Below the pieces are notes generated by a model. The model had not been told where the DNA came from. It was given only the letters and a program-made list of their open reading frames with translations, and ran no database searches. Made by a program: the position numbers and the translations under genes. This document shows, piece after piece, positions 49,030 through 57,510 of a DNA stretch of 64,000 bases (position 1 is its first letter; every line of letters begins with the position of its first letter). The stretch is from the NCBI GenBank assembly GCA_965232405.1, contig OZ246966.1:744001-808000 (forward strand). The letters run 5' to 3'. The DNA is from RCIO01 sp965232405 (GTDB lineage: Bacteria; Pseudomonadota; Alphaproteobacteria; Rhizobiales; Rhizobiaceae).

Positions 49030-49298
49030 GCCGCCACGCAGCTCTTACCGCGCCGGCGCGGCGCATGCTGTCGGCCGAGGAAGCTGCGGCCTATTGCGGC
49101 GGACGATCGGTTGCGTGGCTCGAATCGCATGTGAAGGTCGCGCCGGTAATGATCGGCCGGCTCAAGCGGTACGACGTGCGCGCGCTTGACATATGGCTGG
49201 ACGGCCTCGGTAATGGCGGCGCCGCGCGTGGACAGCCGGCAACGGGCGACGACTGGCTGGAGAAACTGCGCGGTGAGGCTGACGGTGAAGGGACTTAA
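49026..49298 (+). CDS. Xis-like helix-turn-helix protein
   Basis: 90 aa from the ATG at 49026 (ATGA overlap). The winged-HTH pattern LSAEEAAAYCGGRSVAWLESHVK, then RYDVRALDIWLDGL, is typical of AlpA/Xis-type recombination directionality proteins. Its gene overlaps the integrase start by 26 bases. It probably bends DNA at the attachment arms to favour excision. Confidence 0.65.
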   Translation: MSRHAALTAPARRMLSAEEAAAYCGGRSVAWLESHVKVAPVMIGRLKRYDVRALDIWLDGLGNGGAARGQPATGDDWLEKLRGEADGEGT

Positions 49299-50355
49299 AC
49301 GCTACCGGGACCGCCACGGGCGCGAGCGCATCTATCACCGCAAGTCGGGCACTCCGATCGACGCCGGCCTGTCGGCCGCCGAGATCGCGGCCGAGGTGGC
49401 CCGCCTCGACAAGCTGCACGCGCCCGCGAAGGCGAAGGTGGGAACGATGGGCGCCATGCTCGCTTCATACCGCGCGTCGCCCCGCTTCACCGGCCTCGCC
49501 GCGCGCACGCAGGCCGACTATCACCGGGCGATGGACTGGCTGAAGCCGATCGGCGACACGCCGTTGACCCTTCTGACGCCAGGCTTCGTCGCGAAGCTGC
49601 GCGACGAGGCGTTCCGCCAGAAGCGCGGCGGCTTCGCAAATCACATGCTCGCCATGCTGTCGTCGGCCTGCAAGCACGGCAAGGAATACGACCTGCTCGA
49701 CGCGAATCCCTGCCTCGGACTGGACAAGGCGCGCATTCCCAAGGAACGCCGGCAGCCGAACCGGCCGTGGTCGCCGGCCGAGCGTGCGAACGTCATCGCG
49801 GCCGCCCCGGACCATCTGAAGGTCGTTCTGGCGCTGGCCCGCTTCTTCGGCATCCGCCGGGGCGACATCGTGAGACTTCCGCGCATGGCCTATCGCGACG
49901 GGCACCTTTCGTGGCGCACATCGAAGACCGGCCGCGACATGAAAATCCCGGTCGTGGGCGAGGCGAAGGGCATCCTCGAGGCCTATCTGGCGTCAGTGCC
50001 GGTGAGCGACATCCCGGTCACCATGCTTTGCGTCAATTCGCGCGGACAGCCATGGACCGAAGCGGGCCTGTCGGCCTCGCTGCAGAAGTTCTTCCGCCAG
50101 TGCGTGCGCAGAGGAATCGGTGGCGAAGGACTGACCATCCACGGCCTGCGCCATACGGTCGCCGCCGAGTTGAAGGAACTCGGGTTTGACCGCGAGTGGC
50201 GCAAGCACTATCTGGGGCATGATACCGACGCCACGGCGGACCATTATGCGTCGTCGGCGGACGTTTCGGGCACCTTGATCGACATGGCAAATGTGCTACA
50301 AGGCGGCACGAAACGGAAACGGAAACTGTCTAACCAATCTGCAAGGAGTGTCTAA
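49273..50355 (+). CDS. int: Prophage tyrosine integrase
   Basis: 360 aa from a GTG at 49273. Catalytic residues: Arg195 (GIRRGD), His290 and Arg293 (IHGLRHT), His in YLGHDTDATADHY and Tyr325. An arm-binding basic N-terminus and a core-binding SAM-like domain precede them. The 3' end of the gene carries one putative arm site and runs into a second, adjacent to attR. Confidence 0.93.
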   Translation: MRLTVKGLKRYRDRHGRERIYHRKSGTPIDAGLSAAEIAAEVARLDKLHAPAKAKVGTMGAMLASYRASPRFTGLAARTQADYHRAMDWLKPIGDTPLTLLTPGFVAKLRDEAFRQKRGGFANHMLAMLSSACKHGKEYDLLDANPCLGLDKARIPKERRQPNRPWSPAERANVIAAAPDHLKVVLALARFFGIRRGDIVRLPRMAYRDGHLSWRTSKTGRDMKIPVVGEAKGILEAYLASVPVSDIPVTMLCVNSRGQPWTEAGLSASLQKFFRQCVRRGIGGEGLTIHGLRHTVAAELKELGFDREWRKHYLGHDTDATADHYASSADVSGTLIDMANVLQGGTKRKRKLSNQSARSV

Positions 50356-50357
50356 CC
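50327..50357 (+). promoter_or_regulatory. Putative integrase arm-type sites, right end
   Basis: TGTCTAACC at 50327-50335 and 50349-50357, in the same orientation as the two copies inside the left end. Both overlap the end of the int gene. Bound integrase could therefore also block int transcription. Confidence 0.5.
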
Positions 50358-50398
50358 ACCCTTCGGACCACAAGTTAAGATGCTGTTTTCGTTAGGTT

Positions 50399-50436
50399 TT
50401 GGGGAATAGGTTAACGGTAGACCCACGGACTCTGAC
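50399..50436 (+). repeat. attR core (38-bp direct repeat)
   Basis: Copy of 5403-5440. It is the 5' part of an intact tRNA-Gln, so the phage-borne copy supplies the first half and the host supplies the second half of the restored gene. Confidence 0.93.
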
Positions 50437-50473
50437 TCCGTTAGTCCTGGTTCGAATCCAGGTTCCCCAGCCA
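50400..50473 (+). tRNA. tRNA-Gln (anticodon CTG)
   Basis: 74 bases with encoded CCA. Acceptor stem TGGGGAA pairs with TTCCCCA. The anticodon arm is ACGGA-CTCTGAC-TCCGT, with CTG at 50432-50434, and the T arm is CCTGG-TTCGAAT-CCAGG. It is intact and formed partly from phage DNA. No good promoter is seen just upstream, so expression may depend on phage sequence or read-through. Confidence 0.95.
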
Positions 50474-50609
50474 ACCTTTTCAAAGACTTAGCAGATCATC
50501 GTAGGCTCTTAGGCTCGCTATAGGCTCATCGAGGTCCGTACTGTCCACGCGGCTCTCTTAGGCTCGTCGGCGCAATCTTTGCACCGATGCAAGAGCACCT
50601 ACATGGCAT
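50474..50609. other. Gene-free segment with TAGGCTC repeats
   Basis: TAGGCTC occurs at 50502-50508, 50510-50516, 50521-50527 and 50559-50565, and a TTGCA/TGCAA inverted repeat lies at about 50579-50592. They could be remnant arm sites of an older element that used the 3' end of this tRNA. No gene is seen here. Confidence 0.35.
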
Positions 50610-50801
50610 TCACCCCTCGAAGCGCGGCGCATTGCCTGCCGCTCCCAACTCATCGCTACACTCCGATATCGCCATTTCGATAAGGAAGGTTAGGAATTCG
50701 TGGTGACCATTCCGCGTGATGGTTCCCAGTTCGATCAGCATCTGGCGCACAAACGCAAGCTGTTCAGTCTCGCGCGGCGGGGCACTTGTCGACTGCACCA
50801 T
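50610..50801 (-). CDS. Small helical protein of the GNAT operon
   Basis: 63 aa from an ATG in an ATGA overlap with the preceding gene. Helical (FVRQMLIELGTITRNGHHEFLTFLIEMAI). It closes a three-gene overlapping set with the acetyltransferase. Function unknown. Confidence 0.45.
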   Translation of the reverse strand: MVQSTSAPPRETEQLAFVRQMLIELGTITRNGHHEFLTFLIEMAISECSDELGAAGNAPRFEG

Positions 50802-51073
50802 CACAAGTTCTCGTCTTTAGCGGGTGTCTTCGGCCTCATGGCCACGACATTCCCATCACCGAGAGCAGTTCGAATCTTCGCCGCTAGCAAAAGTTCCAAC
50901 CGATAGCTTTCATCAGCGAGCAGTTGGGGGCCGCCTTCCCACTGCAATGCTGCTTCGAGAATCGCGAGTGCGATGACGTTGGCTAGGAAGCTGGCACCTA
51001 AGCGGCCAGCTTCCTGCTTGGACGCAGTCAACGTGCGGATGAGATTTGCAAATGACTGGTCCCGCTCAGTCAC
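50801..51073 (-). CDS. Small hypothetical protein of the GNAT operon
   Basis: 90 aa from a GTG that overlaps the acetyltransferase stop (GTGA). Helical, with RLGASFLANVIALAILEAALQW. Overlap with both neighbours indicates coordinated synthesis. It may be a partner of the GNAT enzyme. No family recognised. Confidence 0.45.
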   Translation of the reverse strand: MTERDQSFANLIRTLTASKQEAGRLGASFLANVIALAILEAALQWEGGPQLLADESYRLELLLAAKIRTALGDGNVVAMRPKTPAKDENL

Positions 51074-52257
51074 ACCGCACTCCGTTTTGCAGACTCTTCG
51101 AGGATGCCTGGCCGATCCCAACGTCCCTCAGGACGGATCAGCCGATAAGGTCCATCGGTCAGGCGGATTGCGTCGTTGGTGGGTTCGAACTCTGCGCTGA
51201 TTTCGATGAATTTCTGGTCTGAGAATGCAAACTCGCCGGTACCTTCCTCCAAATCGAAGCCAAAGCTCTTCCAGAAGCGGAGATAGTCAGAGCGCGCATG
51301 TCCATAGATCTTGCCGTATCCCTTGGTACGGCATAGATCGACACCTGCGCGCACCAGCTTGAACGCAGTCTTGCTCACTCGGTACTCGCGGCGAACCGCG
51401 AGGCGCTCGAGCTTCGCGCCATCTCGGAAGAAACGAGCGCGTAGACAGCCGACAGGCTCTCCGTCTTGATATGCAAGCAGATGTGTTGCCGCGAAGTCGT
51501 TGCCATCGAACTCCTCTTCGAACGGGCAGTTTTGCTCGCCGAGGAAGACCGCAGAACGAACGGCAGCAACTTTTAGAAGGTCATTGATGTCGTGCACAAC
51601 GGTGATACCGGTCCGCTGATCGACCGGATCGTAGGTGTCATATCGAGGACGAGGCTCGTTCATGCCGTGCCCAGATCGGGCCATCAGAAATAGATCAGGC
51701 CGGTCAATGCCGTCGAGCTTCAGGCCCTTCACGAAGCCGGATCGCAGCATTGCACGCTCGCCGCGCACTCCTGCGGCCCACGACACCATGTCCACATCCG
51801 CGTAGCGCGGTGACGTGAAGTGGTCGATCATGATCTTGATGCCGGCAGCAAGCCTGCCTGGCGTATAGGTCGCCCAGACATAGATAAGAGCGGGTGACTC
51901 TGCCTGCCCAACGAGGCATTCATCGGGCGGATCGAAGAGATCAAGATTTCCACTCAGCAACTGCTCGCGACCCACGGCGTTCAGAAGCAAGAACGCCTGG
52001 AAACCTTCTGGTCGGTCACCATCGACGCGGCTGAAGAGCCACACACTATCGGCATTGCGGCGCGAAACACGCTGAACAACTTCGGGCTTTGCAAGAACGC
52101 CAATCGCCTGCTCTGCAAGGGGAAATAAATGCGCAACCGACGCATCATCCAGGTGATTTGTAACTTTGACGCGATTGAGCGCCTCAGCTAGCATCAATTC
52201 GGGACTTTTTGTTCGTGACCGCGTTTGATTTTTGGGCGTCACTTTGGCCTCCGCCAT
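51070..52257 (-). CDS. GNAT-type N-acetyltransferase-like protein
   Basis: 395 aa from the ATG at 52257. The N-terminal half (about 220 residues) is of unknown fold. The C-terminal half holds a GNAT domain with LLAYQDGEPVGCLRARFF, then KLERLAVRREYRVSKTAFKLV, an acetyl-CoA-binding pattern. Proteins of this shape resemble autoinducer-synthase or N-acyl amino acid synthase relatives (FeeM-like), but the product cannot be read. It is divergent from a LysR gene. Confidence 0.6.
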   Translation of the reverse strand: MAEAKVTPKNQTRSRTKSPELMLAEALNRVKVTNHLDDASVAHLFPLAEQAIGVLAKPEVVQRVSRRNADSVWLFSRVDGDRPEGFQAFLLLNAVGREQLLSGNLDLFDPPDECLVGQAESPALIYVWATYTPGRLAAGIKIMIDHFTSPRYADVDMVSWAAGVRGERAMLRSGFVKGLKLDGIDRPDLFLMARSGHGMNEPRPRYDTYDPVDQRTGITVVHDINDLLKVAAVRSAVFLGEQNCPFEEEFDGNDFAATHLLAYQDGEPVGCLRARFFRDGAKLERLAVRREYRVSKTAFKLVRAGVDLCRTKGYGKIYGHARSDYLRFWKSFGFDLEEGTGEFAFSDQKFIEISAEFEPTNDAIRLTDGPYRLIRPEGRWDRPGILEESAKRSAV

Positions 52258-52330
52258 CTCGTGGTTTAACGACACTAGGAGGGGTAGTGGTTGCTGGATT
52301 GAGCAAAGAGTTCGCAGGGGATGTTCGATA

Positions 52331-53329
52331 TTGAACACCCCTTTTGACAAAGCAGACTGGGACGCGGTTCGCGTATTCTTGGCCGTCGCGAACGCAGGCA
52401 GCCTTGCAAAAGCCGCTGACGAAGTTGGCGTCAATCGAATAACGGTCACCCGGACACTAACCCGCCTTGAGGATCAAGTAGGGTATCCGCTCTTCTATCG
52501 TGACACCGAAGGCGTCCGCCTCACACCGGAGGGTCGGCGACTTATCGGAGCCGCACGCGAGGTCGAGAAATCAATCACTGACATGTGGCGCATCGCTGCC
52601 GCTTCGGCCAACACGATGTCCGGGCAGATTCGACTAGCGGTGACTGAAGGACTCGGGGCGTTCTGGCTCATGCCTCAGCTCATCCCTTATCTCGAATCCC
52701 AGGATGGCCAAAATAGGGTTCAACTGCAATGCGCGATGCGCTCTGTCGATGTGTTGCGGCTGGAAGCAGACATTTCAGTTCAATTGCAGGAGCCGACAAA
52801 TCCCGACCTGACTGTGCGCAAACTCGGCCATCTGCACTTGGTGCCGTGGGCCAGCGCTGCGTATTTGGAACGGTTCGGCACGCCGAGAAGTTTTCCCGAA
52901 CTCGCCACGCACCGCATCGTCGAACAGGAAACCGATCAGCTCAGTGGTTATGACCTCGATCGCTTCTTTGGCGCAGGCGCCCATGACCGAATGGTACTGC
53001 TCTCGACCAACTTCTCGTCAGGACACTATTGGGCGATCTTGAACGGCGCTGGCATCGGCTTGATGCCGAGCTATGCCAAGATGATCGGTGGCCAAGTTGA
53101 GTATGTCGATATCAATTTTGCATTCACCGTGCCGATCTATATGGCTTGCCACCCCGAAGTCCTAAAGTCAGCGCGTCACCGGGCGTTCGCGGATTGGCTG
53201 GCCGAGGCATTTTCGCCAAAACGCTATCCTTGGTTCGGTGAGAAATTCATCACACCGTCTGAGATTGAAAAGGCCTTCGACCGAAGACAACTCTCGAACT
53301 ATTTTTCGGGGTTCGTAGCGACTGCCTGA
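52331..53329 (+). CDS. LysR-type transcriptional regulator
   Basis: 332 aa from a TTG at 52331 with AGGGG ten bases before it. An N-terminal winged HTH (FLAVANAGSLAKAADEVGVNRITVTRTLTRLEDQVG) precedes the effector domain. It is divergent to the GNAT operon, 73 bases away, so autoregulation and control of that operon are likely. A longer frame up to 52232 exists. Confidence 0.82.
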   Translation: MNTPFDKADWDAVRVFLAVANAGSLAKAADEVGVNRITVTRTLTRLEDQVGYPLFYRDTEGVRLTPEGRRLIGAAREVEKSITDMWRIAAASANTMSGQIRLAVTEGLGAFWLMPQLIPYLESQDGQNRVQLQCAMRSVDVLRLEADISVQLQEPTNPDLTVRKLGHLHLVPWASAAYLERFGTPRSFPELATHRIVEQETDQLSGYDLDRFFGAGAHDRMVLLSTNFSSGHYWAILNGAGIGLMPSYAKMIGGQVEYVDINFAFTVPIYMACHPEVLKSARHRAFADWLAEAFSPKRYPWFGEKFITPSEIEKAFDRRQLSNYFSGFVATA

Positions 53330-53511
53330 GCTTCCTCGACAAGGCGTCGCGTGTGTGTTGTCACGGCTACGGCAAATTCGGGAACGACGGACAATTGCTC
53401 GATTCGTTTGGCATGCGCGATCGCACTTGCCTTACCGTAGCATTCGACAAGAATTGCCGCCGCGCGCGAGGCGTCAGCCTGCACATTATCGTACATCAAA
53501 GTCCCCAGCAT
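53299..53511 (-). CDS. Small hypothetical protein
   Basis: 70 aa from the ATG at 53511, converging with the LysR gene and overlapping it by 31 bases. Helical with the pattern ASRAAAILVECYGKASAIAHAKRIEQL, as in small rhizobial proteins of unknown role. No ribosome site is obvious. Confidence 0.4.
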   Translation of the reverse strand: MLGTLMYDNVQADASRAAAILVECYGKASAIAHAKRIEQLSVVPEFAVAVTTHTRRLVEEAQAVATNPEK

Positions 53512-53709
53512 GCAGGAAAAGTCGCCTAGGTTCCTACTTCCAAAGTCAATACACTTCAACGCCCCTGGATAGTTGGACAGGCTACCATGCTGCTACCACC
53601 AGACATTTTGGTCGCCCTGAGCGTGTGGATGCTACGCTACTTTTGTCTATGCGTTGTTTGATGTGCGACAATCCTTGAGCGAATGACCCTGCAAGCGAGA
53701 TAAAGTTCC

Positions 53710-54102
53710 GTGGCAAAGTTGCGGCCAACAGAAATCGAACTCAATCGGCAAATCGGTGCTCGCATCAAAATGCGCCGTGCTTTGACCGGAATTACACAAC
53801 AGCAACTTGCTGACCGCGTCGGAACGTCATTTCAGCAGATTGGAAAATATGAAAGCGGCAGGAACGCGATCAGGGTTTCTGCATTGGAGATCGTGGCAGA
53901 AGCGCTGGCGGTCCCAATTGCCTACTTCTACGGGCAGGAGCAGGACACACCCCGCGTCGACAACCTAATTTACGTAGAGACATTCAAACTCGCTACCCGT
54001 CTTAGTTCGATCAAGGACGTGCAGACGCGTGAGCACCTCTATCGATTGATTGAGCGTATTGCACGCGTCCCGACTGTTGATGCGGATCAATTGCACCAAT
54101 AG
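53710..54102 (+). CDS. XRE-family regulator A
   Basis: 130 aa from a GTG. HTH at residues 16-72 (RMRR/ITQQQLADRVGTSFQQIGKYESG). The C-terminal tail (about 60 aa) is helical and could dimerise. A second, similar gene follows 24 bases later in the same orientation, so they are probably a tandem duplicate pair. Confidence 0.75.
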   Translation: MAKLRPTEIELNRQIGARIKMRRALTGITQQQLADRVGTSFQQIGKYESGRNAIRVSALEIVAEALAVPIAYFYGQEQDTPRVDNLIYVETFKLATRLSSIKDVQTREHLYRLIERIARVPTVDADQLHQ

Positions 54103-54126
54103 TGAACTGTCGGAGGTGTTCGTTCT

Positions 54127-54588
54127 GTGTCGAAACATCGCAAGGATAACAACCGGGATGAAAAGCTAGGGCTCGCGATCCGATTGCGGCGCGAGCAGCT
54201 CAATATCACCCAGGCCGAATTGGCAGATCGGATAGGCGTGACCTATGGACAGATTCAACGTTACGAATCTGGAGCGTCGGCCGTTAGGGCTGCAATGTTG
54301 GTGTTCATTGCAGACGCCCTAGACACACCTCTGCTGGACTTCTTCGCGACAGCCGACCAAGTTGACCCCGTTGCTCACGTCCCACCAAGGAGCGTGTCCT
54401 GCGCGCAAAAACTGCTCTCGATCCAAAATGACTGTATCCGCGCGAATTTGCTGATGCTTGTCGGATCACTTTGCGAAGACGCGTCCGGCATTGACTCGTT
54501 TGACCGGTGGCAATTCAGAGCACGAAAACCTCAGGACTCCCCCTCAGGCCGGAAGGAAGTCGGGGCTCACGTCAGTAAAAATAGGTAG
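54127..54588 (+). CDS. XRE-family regulator B
   Basis: 153 aa from a GTG. HTH at ~16-70 (RLRREQLNITQAELADRIGVTYGQIQRYESG). It resembles the previous regulator in both HTH and a helical follow-on segment, suggesting duplication. The last ~40 residues are low-complexity. Very AT-rich DNA follows, where its target may be. Confidence 0.75.
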   Translation: MSKHRKDNNRDEKLGLAIRLRREQLNITQAELADRIGVTYGQIQRYESGASAVRAAMLVFIADALDTPLLDFFATADQVDPVAHVPPRSVSCAQKLLSIQNDCIRANLLMLVGSLCEDASGIDSFDRWQFRARKPQDSPSGRKEVGAHVSKNR

Positions 54589-54677
54589 CTTCTTGAAATA
54601 TTGCACGATAACATTGCAATACTTTTCAATCGTTTTTCATGCCATATATAATATTAGCCCGAACATTCAACATTATA
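54589..54677. other. Very AT-rich intergenic stretch
   Basis: Between the XRE gene and the end of the polytopic membrane protein. It contains runs such as AATATT and TATATAATATTA and no gene. Composition differs strongly from the host, as in acquired DNA. Confidence 0.4.
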
Positions 54678-55655
54678 TTATGACCTAAACGTTGATACCA
54701 ATATTCCGAGCAAACCGACCAAAGCCATAATTAAAACAAATGCGCCAATATTTTCCGGACCAAAATTCGTCATAAGATTGATAATAAAATCATCAATTTG
54801 CAGATTCTCTTTGTCTGCGGTTAAAGCCCTAAACACACCTATCTCAGCAACGATTCGAATTGCCGTCCAAATTGACACCCAGAGAAGATATCTGCCGGTT
54901 CTGGGTGTCGAAACAATTCCATTATAGTATGCGGAAAGGGGCCTGTCTCCTATTCCCAGATATTGTTCTATCAGATCGCGTGATCGTCTGGCGGTCGCCG
55001 GGGCTTCGTGAGCAAGTTGAGCAACTAGGCTAGGAACCATGCCCAATGAAAGCAATATCCAAACCGTATATTGATTAATCAGACTTGATACGTCGATTCC
55101 CGCATTGCTAAGAGCCACGGCCATTGAGATTCCCAAAAACACAATCGGCAGGGCTGCCAAAGTCTGGAAAAAGTTAACAACTGAATCGTACCCCTGTGAG
55201 AGAGAACGCCAGAGCAAAAATGTATATACGACCCGAGTTAGAAAAAAGGCGCTGATCGATACACCAGCAATATTCACAATCATAAATATGATCTGTGATT
55301 GATAGCGGAGGGCTAGTCCCTCGACGCTATCCAAGGTAGGCCAGTCAATTGAAACGATTGCCGCTACACTTAAATAAATGGCCGATAAGAGCGGAAACGC
55401 TAAGAGAGCAACGAGAGATAATATTGCGAGGGCTAGGCGGCCTTCCATCCCCGCTGCGCCAAATATTGACGGCTTCGAACGAGTGTTACGGAATCCAAAT
55501 TTCTTAGGGATTCTTATTAGATACCCCAGGCCGAACCCCGGTATAAAGTTCCATACGCCAAGCAGAAACTTCGCCGCCGCTTTGAATGCAAGACCGAGAG
55601 CCCCGAGGCCAAGCAAACCATAGGCGACCCATTCAAAAATAGACCAATCAGACAT
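54678..55655 (-). CDS. Polytopic membrane protein, AT-rich
   Basis: 325 aa with about 7 hydrophobic segments (for example AYGLLGLGALGLAFKAAA, LALAILSLVALLAFPLL and LPIVFLGISMAVALSNAG). A cytosolic loop holds APATARRSRDLIEQYLGIG. Base composition is far more AT-rich than the surroundings, so it is likely transferred. No transporter signature is recognised. It converges with the XRE pair and is on its own. Confidence 0.55.
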   Translation of the reverse strand: MSDWSIFEWVAYGLLGLGALGLAFKAAAKFLLGVWNFIPGFGLGYLIRIPKKFGFRNTRSKPSIFGAAGMEGRLALAILSLVALLAFPLLSAIYLSVAAIVSIDWPTLDSVEGLALRYQSQIIFMIVNIAGVSISAFFLTRVVYTFLLWRSLSQGYDSVVNFFQTLAALPIVFLGISMAVALSNAGIDVSSLINQYTVWILLSLGMVPSLVAQLAHEAPATARRSRDLIEQYLGIGDRPLSAYYNGIVSTPRTGRYLLWVSIWTAIRIVAEIGVFRALTADKENLQIDDFIINLMTNFGPENIGAFVLIMALVGLLGILVSTFRS

Positions 55656-56073
55656 TATGGGAGTAACACTATATGATCCTCACGTTGGCAGAAAGTATTG
55701 TGAGATATCAACTCAAATCCGCTTGCGATCTCACGTTCCGCATCAACTGATTTGCAATCACCCAGATTCCCGACCAGCGCAATTCTTTTTGTGTACGACC
55801 GTTTGAGAAATGCTCTGTAACGCAAGGGCTGGTGGCAACACCGAACCTTCTGTAGCGTAGAGCATGGCGGCTTAGAGCCCAACCACGACCTTCAGTCCAC
55901 ATTCTCCAGTGCTGGTCCAGCCCAAGCGACTAATCGTGCGACGTGTATCAGAAGGAGCCGCGCTCTAGGCATCAGAAATTCTCTGACCAAGTTCAGTTTC
56001 GAAAGGGTTCAACGTGAGGGGAAGGGAGGTCCGGCTCACTGTCCGTGACACAAGTTGCGGGCTGTTGCTGAGT
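55656..56073. other. Gene-poor segment upstream of the AT-rich membrane protein gene
   Basis: About 418 bases. A 75-codon minus-strand frame (55655-55882, TTG start) ends on the start codon of the membrane protein gene. It has no recognisable domain or ribosome site and could be a remnant. Otherwise nothing supportable is seen. Confidence 0.3.
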
Positions 56074-57510
56074 TCAGAAATGCGTTGGGCGACGAAACAA
56101 CGGCCTCGTGTTCCACGGGAGCGGAACGGTCCCGCTGTCAATCAATTCTTCTAGCGCGTTTCTCATGTCGGTTGTCAAACCTTGGTCTGAGATCATCCCG
56201 ACAAGGTCGCTTCTGCCCTCTACGCTGTAAGGCTCAAAAGACATCAGAATTTTCTTTGCTTCGTCCAGCTCCTCAAGCGTAAGGCCTAGCCCTGAAAACG
56301 GATCCTGGGCCAATAGTGCTTGGACAAACCGTTCGATGATGACGCGAGCCTGCTGCACGTCCTCTTTGCGGATACTCATATATTGAACGCGCCAATCTTC
56401 GGCTTGAAACCTGTGAACACACGCGTCGAACTCTCTCAAAGAGGCAGCATTCTCTGGAGGGTCTCCGTCGGTGCACTCTGCGATATGTCCGGCAAGTGCA
56501 CGCGGGTTGTAATCCCGTCTGCGCCAGCTGTCGCATTCATAAGCCTGTGTTGCGGCTCCGGGCAGAAGCCGTTCGATGTAGAGCCAATCAACATAGGGCT
56601 CGCCCGCGTGCCCATGACTTGCCAATTCATCGAGGTGTGCCGCGATTTGCTGGGGCAATTCGGCCGGCAGGGATCTTTTGATCGCAGGGTCGTCAACTAC
56701 CGCGGGCCACTCAATGAACCTTGTAAGCGTGAGTTCCTCCTCACCTCCGAGCCACGCATACAAGTTGATGTAGAATTCGAAATCAATGTGATAGCGCCAC
56801 GCCCCCCATGGCGAGTCATAATCTTGTGGCGCATTATCGCGCAGATATTTTGCCGTGCGCCGGAACTCCGTCTGCGCTGATTCCCAATTGTTGTTATTAG
56901 CGTACTGGACTGCCTTTGCTGCACCTACAGTGGCAAGACGCAGGGCTGTACGCATCGGGAAAAAGCTTTTCACCGTCTCGTCGTCGCCCACAGCGTTGGC
57001 CAAACCAGCCGAGATGGACGCTGAAAAGCCTTCCATCTGGCGCTGGATCCCTTCCAGCTCGTCTAACATGTCTTCTTCGATAGGTCGTCCCGAGCAGTAG
57101 GTCAGGCGCATATTGAACAGCGGCGTGAGCGTGCTGGCCCGAAAGTAGCCATCACGATTAGCTGCGGCGCAATCCAGGGCATACATCAGCGGGTCCTGCG
57201 GATTTGTGACCTTCGCCATCTGCGCCCAAATCCTAGTTTGTGCCTCGCCGTCATCGCCAGCAGACCTCCAAGCGCTCGACTTGCACAGCGCATCGGCAAT
57301 AACGAGACTGCGGTCATCATCTGAGCTTTCCAGAGCACCGACGAGATTTGAGACCAGTATTTCGCGTTCCTCTGATCCGAGATTGTCGAGCGCCGAAGCT
57401 AGATTTCTTTGTTCAAGGAGATCGTCAACAGATAGCCCCTCCGCCAAAGCTCCGCTCGAATTGAGCAGCAGTGCTATGACGGTGAGAATAGACGGGAAAT
57501 TGAACGTCAT
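56074..57510 (-). CDS. Exported Cys-containing protein of the protease cluster
   Basis: 478 aa from an ATG in an ATGA overlap with the upstream membrane protein. Signal peptide SILTVIALLLNSSGALA-EGL. The mature protein is helical with TPR-like spacing in places and several Cys (ALDCAAAN, LTYCSGRP, YECDSW, IAECTDG, FDACVHRF) that could form disulphides. It is periplasmic. No known family. It is the last gene of a three-gene minus-strand cluster (SGNH hydrolase, membrane protein, this). Confidence 0.6.
   Translation of the reverse strand: MTFNFPSILTVIALLLNSSGALAEGLSVDDLLEQRNLASALDNLGSEEREILVSNLVGALESSDDDRSLVIADALCKSSAWRSAGDDGEAQTRIWAQMAKVTNPQDPLMYALDCAAANRDGYFRASTLTPLFNMRLTYCSGRPIEEDMLDELEGIQRQMEGFSASISAGLANAVGDDETVKSFFPMRTALRLATVGAAKAVQYANNNNWESAQTEFRRTAKYLRDNAPQDYDSPWGAWRYHIDFEFYINLYAWLGGEEELTLTRFIEWPAVVDDPAIKRSLPAELPQQIAAHLDELASHGHAGEPYVDWLYIERLLPGAATQAYECDSWRRRDYNPRALAGHIAECTDGDPPENAASLREFDACVHRFQAEDWRVQYMSIRKEDVQQARVIIERFVQALLAQDPFSGLGLTLEELDEAKKILMSFEPYSVEGRSDLVGMISDQGLTTDMRNALEELIDSGTVPLPWNTRPLFRRPTHF

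Larger units (their letters stand above)
5403..50436. mobile_element. Temperate prophage, Mu-like contractile tail with lambda/HK97-type head, integrated in tRNA-Gln
   Basis: About 45.0 kb bounded by a perfect 38-bp direct repeat (5403-5440 and 50399-50436) that is the first 37 bases of tRNA-Gln plus one base. The element has all expected modules: integrase and Xis-like gene at the right end, SOS-type CI repressor, two divergent early operons, packaging, head, tail and lysis genes. Late genes occupy the left three-quarters on the minus strand. No disrupted structural gene is apparent, so it could be inducible. Inserted morons (cargo genes) are noted separately. Confidence 0.95.

Noticed and set aside
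50502..50565. TAGGCTC repeats as a CRISPR array
   Set aside because: Units are only 7 bases with irregular spacing and there are no cas genes.
53710..54588. Tandem XRE genes as a toxin-antitoxin module
   Set aside because: Neither protein has a toxin-like domain and no small toxin gene is adjacent.
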